Shown here in pieces: positions 52,815 to 61,677 of a stretch of 64,000 nt of DNA. A program made the translations under genes and the position numbers. The DNA is from Solibacillus sp. FSL R5-0449 (lineage in GTDB: Bacteria > Bacillota > Bacilli > Bacillales_A > Planococcaceae), in assembly GCF_037975215.1 (NCBI RefSeq), contig NZ_CP150239.1:3262001-3326000 (forward strand). Direction: 5' to 3'. The notes beneath the pieces were generated by a model. It was not told where the DNA came from. It did not search any database and worked only from the letters and a program-made list of their open reading frames with translations. Position 1 is the stretch's first letter, and each line of letters begins with the position of its first letter.

Positions 52815-53678
52815 TTATAGTTGGGAAGCCTCTAAACTAAATGTATCGCCGCCTTGAAGTGTACCGGCATTATAGCCTTTTTTGAACCAGCGCATCCGTT
52901 GTTCGCTTGTACCATGTGTAAAGCTTTCCGGAACGACATAGCCTTGCGCTTCCATCTGCAATGTATCGTCGCCAATGGCATTCGCTGCCGTTAATGCCTC
53001 TTCAAAATCGCCTTCTTCCAAATAGCCCTTATCCTGGACATGGTGTGCCCATACACCCGAGTAATAGTCCGCCTGAAGTTCCAGACGTTTCACTGCTTCA
53101 TTATATTTAGCTTGCGATACTTTTCCGTTCAGCGCGTGTACTTGTTCGGATGTACCCAACAATGTTTGGACATGGTGACCGACTTCATGTGCCACTACAT
53201 AAGCCATTGCAAAATCACCCGGTGCATCAAATCGGTTTTTTAATTCTTTATAAAAACTTAAATCAATATAAAGCTTATAATCCGCCGGACAGTAAAATGG
53301 CCCAACCGCTGCACTTTGCATCCCGCATCCGGAACTTACGCTGTCCGTAAATAATACGAGCGTCGGGTTTTCGTATGTCAGTCCATTGTCAGCAAACAGT
53401 TGTTGCCAAATATCCTCTGTATCCGCAAGTACTACGGAAACGAATTCCGCCAGTTCCTCTTCTTCAGCGGTTGGTTCATAGTTTTCAGAAGTTGCACCGT
53501 TTTGCGTAATGCTCTTTGATACTTCCGAAACAACATCCCCCGCATCTCCGCCATTAAGCAATGTAAAAATAATAGCAATAATTATTCCGACTCCACCAAG
53601 TCCTCCACCGATTTTCCCGGCACTCATCCCCCGGCGATCTTCCACATTACTGCTTTTTCGTCTTCCTTTCACATCCAT
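52815..53678 (-). CDS. neutral zinc metallopeptidase, YpfJ family
   Basis: 288 aa. Starts MDVKGRRKSSNVEDRRGMS, then a glycine-rich membrane helix (GGGLGGVGIIIAIIFTLL), then the peptidase domain with VVAHEVGHHVQ and the downstream LELQADYYSGVWAHH. GCGMQSAAVGPFYCPAD is a family hallmark. Natural substrate unknown. ATG 53678 has GGAGGGAAAAACT ahead; the reading frame continues open to 53852 but that part overlaps the promoter region shared with the divergent gene. Confidence 0.92.
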   Translation of the reverse strand: MDVKGRRKSSNVEDRRGMSAGKIGGGLGGVGIIIAIIFTLLNGGDAGDVVSEVSKSITQNGATSENYEPTAEEEELAEFVSVVLADTEDIWQQLFADNGLTYENPTLVLFTDSVSSGCGMQSAAVGPFYCPADYKLYIDLSFYKELKNRFDAPGDFAMAYVVAHEVGHHVQTLLGTSEQVHALNGKVSQAKYNEAVKRLELQADYYSGVWAHHVQDKGYLEEGDFEEALTAANAIGDDTLQMEAQGYVVPESFTHGTSEQRMRWFKKGYNAGTLQGGDTFSLEASQL

Positions 53679-53850
53679 AGTTTTTCCCTCCATATGACTC
53701 TGTACATACTTTGCCATATAATTACCCTTAACAAAGCTTCTTATAACCGACAGTAATAATAAAATAGCCTTTATATTTAATGAATCTAGTGTAACGTACC
53801 GATCCTTCGCTTCGTCTAATTGGTAATTAAAGAAAAAGGGGTGCTTTATC

Positions 53851-54597
53851 ATGATGCTTTCCGGTAAAGGGGTCTTTATTTCAAAAACAAGTGAGAAAAA
53901 ACGGCAAAATCCGAAAACAAAAAAACCGAAAAGTTTATACTATGCAATCTTTACGGCTATTTTTGCACTGGCAGCACTGACAATTTTCTTGCAGCCATGG
54001 TCAACAAATGATGCCAACAAAGCCTTACTGCCTTCAAACGAAGAAAATGATTCAAGCAATGAGGAAATCGGAGAACAACCAAACTTACCATTACGAAATT
54101 ATTTTAAACAAGACGGCGATGTTGCTTATTTTTTAGGAATGGGCAACGAATATGCCTCATTTAAAGAAACAACAGCATGGCTTTTCGATAATTATGTTGA
54201 AGTCCAAGAAGATAATGGAGGTGCAGTAATCCAAAAAGTTTATCATATACAACAAAATGCGATAGAGCTCGTATATGAGGAAATAATAGAAAAAGAAAAA
54301 AAATCATTTACTTTAGCACAGTTGAATCAATTAGACTCTCTCCATATTATTTTACAGTGGCCTATAGTTAGTGGCGAAACATTTGAAAATAAATCGGTAA
54401 CTTATCCAGTAAATTTTAAAACTCCTTACAAGAACTATGATAATTTAATTCAAATTTCCGAAGCGGTCGAGGGTGGGAAAAATCACTTTTATTATGACGA
54501 TGAAGATGGGCTCATTGCGGAACAGTATATTATGAATGAAGGGGGAGAGGTAACTTCGGTGCTCGCTTCTATTAATGAGCCGCCAATAACAAAATAA
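53851..54597 (+). CDS. membrane-anchored hypothetical protein, 248 aa
   Basis: A very basic N-terminus (SEKKRQNPKTKKPKSL), one membrane helix (about residues 30-46), an acidic Ser/Asn/Glu linker, then an extracytoplasmic domain of about 170 residues with QDGDVAYFLGMGNEYASFKE and repeated aromatic blocks. The strand-rich pattern suggests a small beta-fold domain, but I recognise no family. AAGGGGTGCTTTATC precedes ATG 53851. It diverges from the metallopeptidase gene across 172 bp; a functional link is possible but unproven. Confidence 0.75.
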   Translation: MMLSGKGVFISKTSEKKRQNPKTKKPKSLYYAIFTAIFALAALTIFLQPWSTNDANKALLPSNEENDSSNEEIGEQPNLPLRNYFKQDGDVAYFLGMGNEYASFKETTAWLFDNYVEVQEDNGGAVIQKVYHIQQNAIELVYEEIIEKEKKSFTLAQLNQLDSLHIILQWPIVSGETFENKSVTYPVNFKTPYKNYDNLIQISEAVEGGKNHFYYDDEDGLIAEQYIMNEGGEVTSVLASINEPPITK

Positions 54598-54625
54598 TCG
54601 AATTGTCTTTGCCGTAGGAAGATGA

Positions 54626-54664
54626 AAAAGGCGGATTTGATTAACACTAAATCTAATCCGCTTT
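54626..54664. terminator. terminator between convergent genes
   Basis: GCGGATT / AATCCGC stem. On the minus strand it is followed by CTTTTTC; the plus direction has a weaker TTTCC tail. Confidence 0.75.
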
Positions 54665-54670
54665 CCATAA

Positions 54671-55132
54671 TCATTTTATATCTTGTAATATCCGTTCCAG
54701 CAATGCCTCACAGCCTTCTACACATAAATCATAGGTTTCCTGGAAGTCCCCTGTATACCAAGGATCCGGTACATCTTTTTGATGTGACGTCAAATCAAGG
54801 AAACGGAACACTTTTGCATCTGCTTCTGCACGCAGCATTTCAATCGTATTTTTCACATTGCTTTCATCCATACAGACAATATAGTCAAAGCTGTCTAAAT
54901 CGGACGAGCGTAATTGTCTTGCAAGCATACCTGTTGGCATAATTCCGTATTCTTTTAATTTTGCCGTTGTTCCTTTATGCGGGGGTTCTCCGATATGGTA
55001 ATTGCTCGTTCCGGCCGAATCGACTGTAATTTGATCCGTCAAACCGCGTTTAGCAATTAAATCACGCATAACCGCCTCTGCCATAGGAGAGCGGCAAATA
55101 TTGCCCAAACATACGAATAGTACTTGCTTCAT
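54671..55132 (-). CDS. low-molecular-weight protein-tyrosine phosphatase
   Basis: 153 aa. The P-loop is at the very N-terminus, KQVLFVCLGNICRSPMAEAV (catalytic Cys-8), and the general acid aspartate is in VPDPWYTGDF. Reverses tyrosine or arginine phosphorylation. ATG 55132 is preferred (GGAGTG 9 nt ahead) over GTG 55144, which overlaps that site. Lies at the end of the rlmA-epimerase-plsC group, behind a hairpin. Confidence 0.93.
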   Translation of the reverse strand: MKQVLFVCLGNICRSPMAEAVMRDLIAKRGLTDQITVDSAGTSNYHIGEPPHKGTTAKLKEYGIMPTGMLARQLRSSDLDSFDYIVCMDESNVKNTIEMLRAEADAKVFRFLDLTSHQKDVPDPWYTGDFQETYDLCVEGCEALLERILQDIK

Positions 55133-55152
55133 CTCTTTATCCACTCCTACTT

Positions 55153-55184
55153 AAAGAAGCCGCACGAAAGATTTTCGCGCAGCT
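55153..55184 (-). terminator. hairpin between plsC-like and phosphatase genes
   Basis: Minus-strand AGCTGCGCGAAA pairs with TTTCGTGCGGCT over 12 bp (two G-U). The tail TCTTTAAG is weak, so partial read-through is likely. Confidence 0.65.
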
Positions 55185-55188
55185 CCTG

Positions 55189-55791
55189 TTATTTTACTTC
55201 CGGATGCATTTCTTTTAAATGTGCTGTCAATCGGTTCAGTTCTTCTTCCAAAAATTGCACGGATTGTTCACGGCCTTCTTTTCCTGCGCCAACCGTAAAC
55301 GGCTTTCCATAAATTAAATAGCCTTTTTGGCGTTTGAATACACCATTTGCATTTTTCGGACCGATATAAGCAGCCGGTAATATTTCCGTCTTCGCCAGTT
55401 GAGCAATCGTCACTGCACCGGCTTTCAGTTCTGAGTTTTCAGAGCTTCGTGTTCCACTAGGAAAGATCCCGACTACTTTTCCTTCTTTAATAAGCTGGCG
55501 AGGTACTTTAATAACACTTGGTCCCGGATTGTCACGATCCACAGGGAATGCATTCAATCTCGTAATTAGCCAGCCTAAACCTTTTACATCAAATAGTTGT
55601 TTCTTAGCCATAAAGTGTACTTCTTTTGGCAGCATTGAAATCCCCAGGTTCAAAATATCGATATAGCCATTATGAGTACAGGCAACAACAAAACCGCCTT
55701 CTTTCGGTATATTTTCTTTCCCATATACCTTAGCCTTTGCTCCGTTAACCCCTAAAATTCCAGATACAAGTCTTGCAATAAATTTATACAC
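55189..55791 (-). CDS. plsC: 1-acyl-sn-glycerol-3-phosphate acyltransferase (PlsC/YhdO-like)
   Basis: 200 aa. Adds the second acyl chain to lysophosphatidate. Motif I CTHNGYIDIL keeps the catalytic H-x4-D. Motif III reads GIFPSGTRS, with Ser in place of the usual Glu (FPEGTR), as in B. subtilis YhdO. AFPVDRDNPGPS is motif II. The start is GTG 55791 behind TAGGAATGAAAC. It lies 63 bp after the epimerase gene, probably in one operon. Confidence 0.9.
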   Translation of the reverse strand: MYKFIARLVSGILGVNGAKAKVYGKENIPKEGGFVVACTHNGYIDILNLGISMLPKEVHFMAKKQLFDVKGLGWLITRLNAFPVDRDNPGPSVIKVPRQLIKEGKVVGIFPSGTRSSENSELKAGAVTIAQLAKTEILPAAYIGPKNANGVFKRQKGYLIYGKPFTVGAGKEGREQSVQFLEEELNRLTAHLKEMHPEVK

Positions 55792-55854
55792 GTTTCATTC
55801 CTACCTTATCGTTAATCTCACTTCATTTTAATTGAAAGTCATACTTACATTCAA

Positions 55855-56745
55855 TTACTGTTGCTTTACTGTAGTTCCTACAATTTGCTCAACTAATGGA
55901 GTCAGCCAGTCTTCAAGCTTGCTGAACGAGAATCCTAATTGCTCCGCCTTGTCGTTTTTCATATACCATGTTGCGGGAATCGCGTATGGCGAACGGATTT
56001 CCTCTGTCCCAAGCAGCGCGATTTTGGCACGTTCCCCTGTCTTTTCTTCAATAAGAGCAATAAGTTCTTTTAAAGAGATCGCACCATTTGCTGTCGCGTT
56101 AATTGGGCCTTCCACATTATCATTACCTGCCCACTGTAAAAATCGAGCCGCTTCTGTTGCCTGAATAAAGGACATTTCCGCATCCATATTCACAAATCCA
56201 ATCGGTTCTTTATTCATTATGCGCTCAATATGGAAATGCAATCGGCGCGTGTAATCATCTTCTCCCATAACAATTGGGAAACGGACTGCCACTACAGGAA
56301 ACTCGGCAAATTTATAAAATACCGCTTCTGCCAGACGCTTTCCTTCACCATACGTAAATTCATGTGTGTCGCCCATGATGATGTCATAGGTAGTCGGATC
56401 GAAGTCTTCTTCAGAATGCGCCTTCCCATCAGCATCATATACAGATAATGTAGATGTGAAAACAAGCTTGCCGATTTTCCCATTGAATAGATCGCACAGC
56501 TGTTTTGCTTCGTTTGGCGAATAGCAAATATTATCATACACAATATCAAATGTACGGTTTTCCAATGCTTTCTCGAAAGCTGCTGTATCTTTACGGTCCA
56601 CTTTAATATGCTCCACTGCATCGCCAAAAGGGTTCTCCGACATTCCGCGCGTAACAATTGTTACCTCATGCTTTTGCTCCAATAAAAGTTCCACTAATTT
56701 ACGGCCAAAAAATCGTGTCCCGCCTAATACTAAGATTTTCTTCAT
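55855..56745 (-). CDS. NAD-dependent epimerase/dehydratase family protein (extended SDR)
   Basis: 296 aa. Rossmann start KKILVLGGTRFFGRKLVELL with the GGTRFxG loop of the isoflavone-reductase/CSP41-like group. FTSTLSVYD and FTYGEGKRLAE stand where the catalytic Ser and Y-x3-K lie; here the tyrosine-lysine pair reads YGEGK. Substrate unknown. GGAGTGATCGTAG, inside the end of rlmA, precedes ATG 56745; the genes are 6 bp apart and co-transcribed. Confidence 0.87.
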   Translation of the reverse strand: MKKILVLGGTRFFGRKLVELLLEQKHEVTIVTRGMSENPFGDAVEHIKVDRKDTAAFEKALENRTFDIVYDNICYSPNEAKQLCDLFNGKIGKLVFTSTLSVYDADGKAHSEEDFDPTTYDIIMGDTHEFTYGEGKRLAEAVFYKFAEFPVVAVRFPIVMGEDDYTRRLHFHIERIMNKEPIGFVNMDAEMSFIQATEAARFLQWAGNDNVEGPINATANGAISLKELIALIEEKTGERAKIALLGTEEIRSPYAIPATWYMKNDKAEQLGFSFSKLEDWLTPLVEQIVGTTVKQQ

Positions 56746-56751
56746 CTACGA

Positions 56752-57588
56752 TCACTCCATTCCAATTAATAAATCTAAATCAATTGTAATTTCCTGTAAT
56801 TGAATGCTTCCTTTATCTTCAATATGCCAGCCCATCGGTGTCATTTCTAGCAGGTTTTGTACTAAATATGGTTCAAGCGGTACTGTATACGTAATTCTTT
56901 TCACTTCGGTATTTGCAAAACTTGCCCTGAAACGCTCTACCGTTTGGGCATTTGTATAACTTTCCTTCTCCGAATCTGCAAAAGCCTGTTTACGCAGTTC
57001 TTTCAAGTAATTTTCCTGTGGCACAACTTTAATTACTTTACCGCCTCTTTTTAATAGACGTTTAAACTCATCATAATTTGCAGGGGATAAAATATTTAAA
57101 ATCGCATCAAATGATTGCTCATTGAACGGACTATTCGCTAAATCACCGACACACCAAAGCTGTTCGGGATTATACTTTGCCGCTGCGATTATCCCTTCTT
57201 TTGAAATATCGATTCCAACACCAACAGGGCGATCAAGCTGTTCGCAAATACGATGTAAATGAGACCCCTCGCCACAGCCTGTATCTAAAAGTACTGGTTT
57301 GGCTACAGTGATTTCCCGGGCAATTGCTGCCTGCAACCGATCGTAAATCCCTGCTTGAATAACTGTATGGCGCGAATCGAATAATTCTTTTCCATACATG
57401 GATTGGACAGGACGGTTTAACATATAAACATAGCCTTGTTTTGCCACATCAAATGTATGATTCGATAGACAGCTCATTTTTCCTTCATTACTAATCTCTA
57501 TTTCCTTTTTACAAATAGGGCATGCAAAAAGTCGGCTATTGACTTGAAACTGCTGAATACTTAACGCTCGCTTTGATAATAGACCCAT
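56752..57588 (-). CDS. 23S rRNA (guanine-N1)-methyltransferase family protein, RlmA-like
   Basis: 278 aa. An N-terminal zinc finger (FACPICKKE then SCLSNHTFD, C-x2-C ... C-x3-H) is followed by the family mark AKQGYVYML. The SAM domain has LLDTGCGEGSHLHRI and GIDISKEGI. RlmA enzymes methylate G745 or G748 of 23S rRNA and in some species affect macrolide sensitivity. ATG 57588 has GAAGGAGGATCCATC ahead. First gene of the group running to plsC. Confidence 0.88.
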   Translation of the reverse strand: MGLLSKRALSIQQFQVNSRLFACPICKKEIEISNEGKMSCLSNHTFDVAKQGYVYMLNRPVQSMYGKELFDSRHTVIQAGIYDRLQAAIAREITVAKPVLLDTGCGEGSHLHRICEQLDRPVGVGIDISKEGIIAAAKYNPEQLWCVGDLANSPFNEQSFDAILNILSPANYDEFKRLLKRGGKVIKVVPQENYLKELRKQAFADSEKESYTNAQTVERFRASFANTEVKRITYTVPLEPYLVQNLLEMTPMGWHIEDKGSIQLQEITIDLDLLIGME

Positions 57589-57642
57589 GATGGATCCTCC
57601 TTCATATGTGTTCGCTAGTATCGTACCATAAACTCATTCAAA

Positions 57643-57674
57643 TAAAAAAAGGAAATAGTGGTCACTACTCCCTT
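57643..57674 (-). terminator. terminator after polysaccharide deacetylase gene
   Basis: Interrupted stem AAGGGAgTAG / CTAtTTCCTT around GTGACCAC; seven T follow on the minus strand. Confidence 0.65.
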
Positions 57675-57688
57675 CAAATCCTTTCAAT

Positions 57689-58564
57689 CTATAATAGTTG
57701 GCTCGTTGTCACAAATTCATAGCCTTCTTCTTTCAAATACAATATGACATCCTCTAATGCATCTGCTGATTGCTGGTGAATATCATGCATCAAAATAATG
57801 CCATTGTCCTTTGCTTGTGCCTTTAGATTCGCCAATGTCTTTTTAGGTGTTTTATGCTGCCAGTCAAGTGTATCGATATTCCAGAGTACCGGCGTTAAAT
57901 CAATCGATTCCCGTACTTTTTCGTCCAATGCTCCAAATGGCGGACGGTACATCGTAGGCGTCTTCCCTGTTGCATCACAAATTGCGTCGTTTGCCCGGTC
58001 GATTTCCGCTTGCATTTGTTGTGCGTTTAGCTTCGTTAAGTTTTTGTGGCTCCACGTATGATTGGCAATTTCATGACCGAAAGCATCCGCTTTTTTTACG
58101 ACATCAGGATACTTTGCAGCGTTTTGACCGAGTACAAAAAATGTTGCTTTCACTTCATACTTTTGCAGTGTCATTAAAATTTGGTCGGTCACATTTTTAT
58201 GGGGGCCGTCATCGAACGTAAGTGCAATTCTTTTGTGATTGGCTTCCTGTTCTGTTTGTTTTTGCTGCTGATCACTTTCTTGTACAACATCTGCCTCCTT
58301 ATTATCCAATATATTTTCAACCTTTATGTATGTTGTACAATTTCTGCCCGGTGCCCCGCCGTCATTCATATAATACGGCATCATTTTATTTAAGCTGGCG
58401 GACGACTTGTTTATATAATCATTGGAAATGGACGGCAATTTATAAGTAGCATTCACTACCGTTTTATTGCTAGCATAAGTTGGCGGTGTATTAGTCCATA
58501 CACGAAAACCGACAACTATTAATATTCCACATAATATGCTGAGCACTGTTATTTTTTTGCCCAT
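57689..58564 (-). CDS. polysaccharide deacetylase, membrane-anchored
   Basis: 291 aa. N-terminal membrane segment, a spacer of about 85 residues, then the NodB domain (about 110-290) with all five motifs: ALTFDDGPH, HTWSHKNL, YRPPFGALD, WNIDTLDW, and ILMHDIH. Likely removes acetyl groups from peptidoglycan or another cell-wall polymer at the outer face of the membrane. ATG 58564 follows AAAGGAGGGTAGTAGA. Monocistronic. Confidence 0.93.
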   Translation of the reverse strand: MGKKITVLSILCGILIVVGFRVWTNTPPTYASNKTVVNATYKLPSISNDYINKSSASLNKMMPYYMNDGGAPGRNCTTYIKVENILDNKEADVVQESDQQQKQTEQEANHKRIALTFDDGPHKNVTDQILMTLQKYEVKATFFVLGQNAAKYPDVVKKADAFGHEIANHTWSHKNLTKLNAQQMQAEIDRANDAICDATGKTPTMYRPPFGALDEKVRESIDLTPVLWNIDTLDWQHKTPKKTLANLKAQAKDNGIILMHDIHQQSADALEDVILYLKEEGYEFVTTSQLL

Positions 58565-58659
58565 TCTACTACCCTCCTTTACTCTTCTTTTTATTAGACG
58601 TTTAAGGAGAGCAAAAAGTTGATAAAATTTTGGATTTTTTTATATATTTTTCCTATAAG

Positions 58660-58690
58660 AAAAAGCAAAGCAGAAAAAACTACTTTGCTC
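58660..58690 (-). terminator. terminator after NERD gene
   Basis: AGCAAAG / CTTTGCT stem with A-rich loop; TTTTTC follows on the minus strand. Confidence 0.82.
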
Positions 58691-58698
58691 TCTTCTAA

Positions 58699-59367
58699 TT
58701 AATTTACCGATGTGGCCGTTTTTGAACGTAATTTCACATTTTTTCTTTGCATAAAGGTTTCTAATGTTGCATACAAATTTTCAATCTCTGTCTCCGATAA
58801 ACGTTTTCCTTCAATTGTTGCTGCCCACTTTTTCAAATCCCCGATTTTCAGCACTTCTACATCGGAAGATTGAATCTCAATTTGCTGGAATGAACAATCA
58901 TTCGTAAAAACTACTATTGTTTCAAAAATTGTACCATCTACTTCCGGCAGCCGGTCTTTTAATGTATGGATTAAACGCTTCGTTTCATGAATTGGGTTAT
59001 TAAATACTTGTTTTTGATTTTTATACAATAGCTCAATCCACTCGATGCTCTGTTCCCGTCCATTTATCCATCCTGACTTCTCTTTCACATTCACTACATA
59101 AATTCCTGATTCATGGAGTAAAAGGGCATCAATTGTTTGAATTTCATTTTGTACAGGTAATTGTAGATTCACCATTATTTTCTTTGTACCTTGAACATGC
59201 TCCAATTCCTTTATAAGCTGGTAGGAAGTTCGGACACTTTTATTCAATAGGATGTCAAAATAGGAATAACCGGTCAACTGATAAAATGGTGTATTGTCAT
59301 GCTTATATAATTTAAATATAAAGTAACCTATAATCGCAATGAGAACGACCAGTATAAATAATGTCAT
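58699..59367 (-). CDS. NERD domain protein, membrane-anchored
   Basis: 222 aa. One N-terminal helix (TLFILVVLIAIIGYFIFKLY), then the nuclease-related domain: NEIQTIDALLLHESGIYVVN, VKEKSGWINGREQSIEW, and NPIHETKRLIHTL. The Asp and (V/K)xx-Lys positions of the restriction-like fold are kept. Function not established for most NERD proteins. AGAAGGAGTGTACGCA sets ATG 59367. It follows the nucleotidase gene by 54 bp without a terminator, so co-transcription is possible. Confidence 0.86.
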   Translation of the reverse strand: MTLFILVVLIAIIGYFIFKLYKHDNTPFYQLTGYSYFDILLNKSVRTSYQLIKELEHVQGTKKIMVNLQLPVQNEIQTIDALLLHESGIYVVNVKEKSGWINGREQSIEWIELLYKNQKQVFNNPIHETKRLIHTLKDRLPEVDGTIFETIVVFTNDCSFQQIEIQSSDVEVLKIGDLKKWAATIEGKRLSETEIENLYATLETFMQRKNVKLRSKTATSVN

Positions 59368-59421
59368 TGCGTACACTCCTTCTGCATTATTGCATTTCAT
59401 TTTATATACTAATGCCTTAAG

Positions 59422-60141
59422 CTAAATACCTAAAGGCTGTTGATTGATGGCTTTATTACTGTTTATAATGGGCAAAAGTTGAGCCAGCGTTTGTATTTCA
59501 TAAGTCGGATGAATTGTTGATGGTACTGCATTCGACGGGTTAAGCCAACACGTATCGATTCCAGCATTTACACCCCCGATAATATCCGCACTATAAGAAT
59601 CACCAATAATCATCGCCTTGTTTGGATCAAAATTTGGAATCCGTTCAAACACATAATCAAAAAATGGCTTCATCGGTTTTTGATAGCCAGTATCCTCCGA
59701 AACGAAGACTTGCTTAAAATAAGGTGCCAGCCCTGTTACTTGGAGACGTTTATTCTGTGTCTCCGCCAATCCATTCGATGTAATATACAGTTCATATTCA
59801 GGTGCCAATGTTTGAATCAGCTCCAGTGCACCTTCAACAAAAACTTTACTTTCTGCTAAATAGCCACGGTACTCGGCGTCCAATAACCTGCCATCCACTT
59901 CAACGCCAAAATGCTCGAATGTCTTGCCGAAACGGGTTTCCATCAAAAAGTCACGAGTGATCAGCCCTTCTTCAAGCGAGCGCCATAAACCGGTATTAAT
60001 TTCGCGGTAAACAGCTTCGATTTGAGGTGTTAATGGCAGCTGATGTGCTTCAAATAATTTCGGCAAAGCCAATCTTTCCGCAGCTTTAAAATCCAATAAT
60101 GTATCATCTAAGTCAAACAATAAAAACTGATAATCCTTCAT
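59422..60141 (-). CDS. HAD-type noncanonical pyrimidine nucleotidase, YjjG family
   Basis: 239 aa. HAD motifs: LFDLDDTLLDF (nucleophile aspartate), YITSNGLAETQ, lysine in YQKPMKPFF, and IIGDSYSADI. A helical cap lies between motifs I and II. YjjG-type enzymes hydrolyse noncanonical pyrimidine nucleoside monophosphates. GGAACGGAGTATAGATGA precedes ATG 60141. Confidence 0.92.
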   Translation of the reverse strand: MKDYQFLLFDLDDTLLDFKAAERLALPKLFEAHQLPLTPQIEAVYREINTGLWRSLEEGLITRDFLMETRFGKTFEHFGVEVDGRLLDAEYRGYLAESKVFVEGALELIQTLAPEYELYITSNGLAETQNKRLQVTGLAPYFKQVFVSEDTGYQKPMKPFFDYVFERIPNFDPNKAMIIGDSYSADIIGGVNAGIDTCWLNPSNAVPSTIHPTYEIQTLAQLLPIINSNKAINQQPLGI

Positions 60142-60274
60142 TCATCTATACTCCGTTCCGTTATACTAATATATTACCTTATCATAATCGAATCATAATT
60201 TTAACTATTTACACTACTCCTAATTTTCGATAGCATGAGTGTATTGCTCGATGTGAAGAAAGAAGGGTTCTTTT

Positions 60275-61045
60275 ATGGGATTTGAGTTAGACCCACAACT
60301 AGTTATTATTTTAATTTGTTTTGGTTTTTTAGCAGCATTTATCGATTCTGTTGTGGGAGGCGGTGGCCTTATTTCACTGCCTGCATTAATGTTTGCCGGG
60401 CTAAGTCCCTCTGCAGCTGTTGCAACAAACAAACTCGCCGGGACAATGGGTTCCTTAACGAGTACTATTACCTTTTATCGGTCTGGAAAGCTAGATATTA
60501 AATCTGTCATGAAGTATTTTCCGTGGGTTTTTATTAGTTCGATGATCGGGGCCTGGATTGTCCATTTACTTGATCCGAACTTATTAAAACCTTTAATGCT
60601 GATAATGCTGGCAGCCGTAGCAGTCTATACAATTTTCAAAAAAGATTGGGGCAGTATTTCAGCGGTTAAATCCCTTTCAAAGACAAAGTATATTCTGTTT
60701 TTCTTCGTGATTTCACTCATTGGTTTTTATGATGGGTTTTTAGGTCCTGGTACTGGATCATTCCTGATCTTTGCGTTTCTAATGGTCGGCTATGATTTCT
60801 TAAAGGCAGCCGGTAATGCAAAGCTCCTTAATTTCGGAAGTAATATCGGGGCTCTTTTAATGTTTATCTACTTAGGGCAAATCAATTATACATATGGCTT
60901 GATAATGGGGGCCGCTCAAATTGTCGGAGCGATTGTCGGTTCACGGTTTGCAATTAAGCGTGGAAGCGGCTATGTGCGTGTCCTTTTTATCGTCGTTACG
61001 ATTACTTTACTTGCAAAAAATAGCTATGATTTTTTCTTGAAATAA
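60275..61045 (+). CDS. TSUP family transporter (TauE/SafE sulfite exporter type)
   Basis: 256 aa, about eight hydrophobic segments. Family marks: AAFIDSVVGGGGLISLPALM near the start, ATNKLAGTMGSLTST, and GFYDGFLGPGTGSFLIFAFL in the second half. Exports sulfite, sulfoacetate or related organosulfur anions; cargo not determinable. AAGAAGGGTTCTTTT precedes ATG 60275. Single gene, diverging from the nucleotidase gene. Confidence 0.92.
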   Translation: MGFELDPQLVIILICFGFLAAFIDSVVGGGGLISLPALMFAGLSPSAAVATNKLAGTMGSLTSTITFYRSGKLDIKSVMKYFPWVFISSMIGAWIVHLLDPNLLKPLMLIMLAAVAVYTIFKKDWGSISAVKSLSKTKYILFFFVISLIGFYDGFLGPGTGSFLIFAFLMVGYDFLKAAGNAKLLNFGSNIGALLMFIYLGQINYTYGLIMGAAQIVGAIVGSRFAIKRGSGYVRVLFIVVTITLLAKNSYDFFLK

Positions 61046-61053
61046 ATGTACCG

Positions 61054-61084
61054 GATGTCCAATTTAACTTGGGCATCTTTTTTT
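61054..61084 (+). terminator. terminator after TSUP gene
   Basis: GATGTCC / GGGCATC type stem with 10-nt loop followed by eight T. Confidence 0.85.
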
Positions 61085-61086
61085 TA

Positions 61087-61119
61087 TAAAATAAGCCCCG
61101 AAACATGTTCGGAGCTTAA
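61087..61119 (-). terminator. terminator after dinB-like gene
   Basis: Minus-strand AAGCTCCGAA / TTCGGGGCTT stem (one G-U), then TTTTAT. Confidence 0.85.
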
Positions 61120-61122
61120 ATC

Positions 61123-61593
61123 TTATTGCATTTCTTTTGTAGGTCCCATTACTGGTGGTACTGTTAAGCCTGCTTGGCGAAGTAATACTGTCATTTGCCC
61201 AACATGATGTGTTTGGTGTGAGATCACTTTGCCTAGTAATTCACCGCGCTTCATCATCCCTCCAAAAGCAGGTACTTCTTCTAAAAGCTGTTCCTCTGTT
61301 AATGCTGCCGCTTCTTTTTTATACGCTTCGCGTACCATTTCATACTTCTCCGTAATTTCAGCCATTGTTTCCGGCTGTGGCATATCAGGCCCTGGACCCG
61401 GAATTTGTAATCCTGCAAAGTGGCCGAATGCGCCTGCTACACTTACTAAATGCCAAGATAACCATCCTAATGAATTGTGCTCATCTACGATGGCGATATG
61501 CATTTTGTCATCCGGAATTGCTTGCATTACTTTCAATGCACCCTTAGATGAAATTGCCCAATCTTTTACGAAATCTTCTGCTACACGATACAT
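61123..61593 (-). CDS. DinB family protein (four-helix metal-binding)
   Basis: 156 aa. DinB/YfiT-like bundle with the metal histidines in NSLGWLSWHLVSVAG and VISHQTHHVGQM. The family includes DNA-damage-inducible proteins and thiol-transferase relatives; the role here is unknown. AAAGGGGAATTATTT sets ATG 61593; the frame to 61629 is upstream of it. It lies 84 bp after the deoxyinosine glycosylase gene, and a shared transcript is possible. Confidence 0.88.
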   Translation of the reverse strand: MYRVAEDFVKDWAISSKGALKVMQAIPDDKMHIAIVDEHNSLGWLSWHLVSVAGAFGHFAGLQIPGPGPDMPQPETMAEITEKYEMVREAYKKEAAALTEEQLLEEVPAFGGMMKRGELLGKVISHQTHHVGQMTVLLRQAGLTVPPVMGPTKEMQ

Positions 61594-61677
61594 AAATAAT
61601 TCCCCTTTACTACGATTTGTTTTTATCATACCGAAGTTGATGGCATTGCGCTATCAATCAACAAGTAAGATTTTTGA

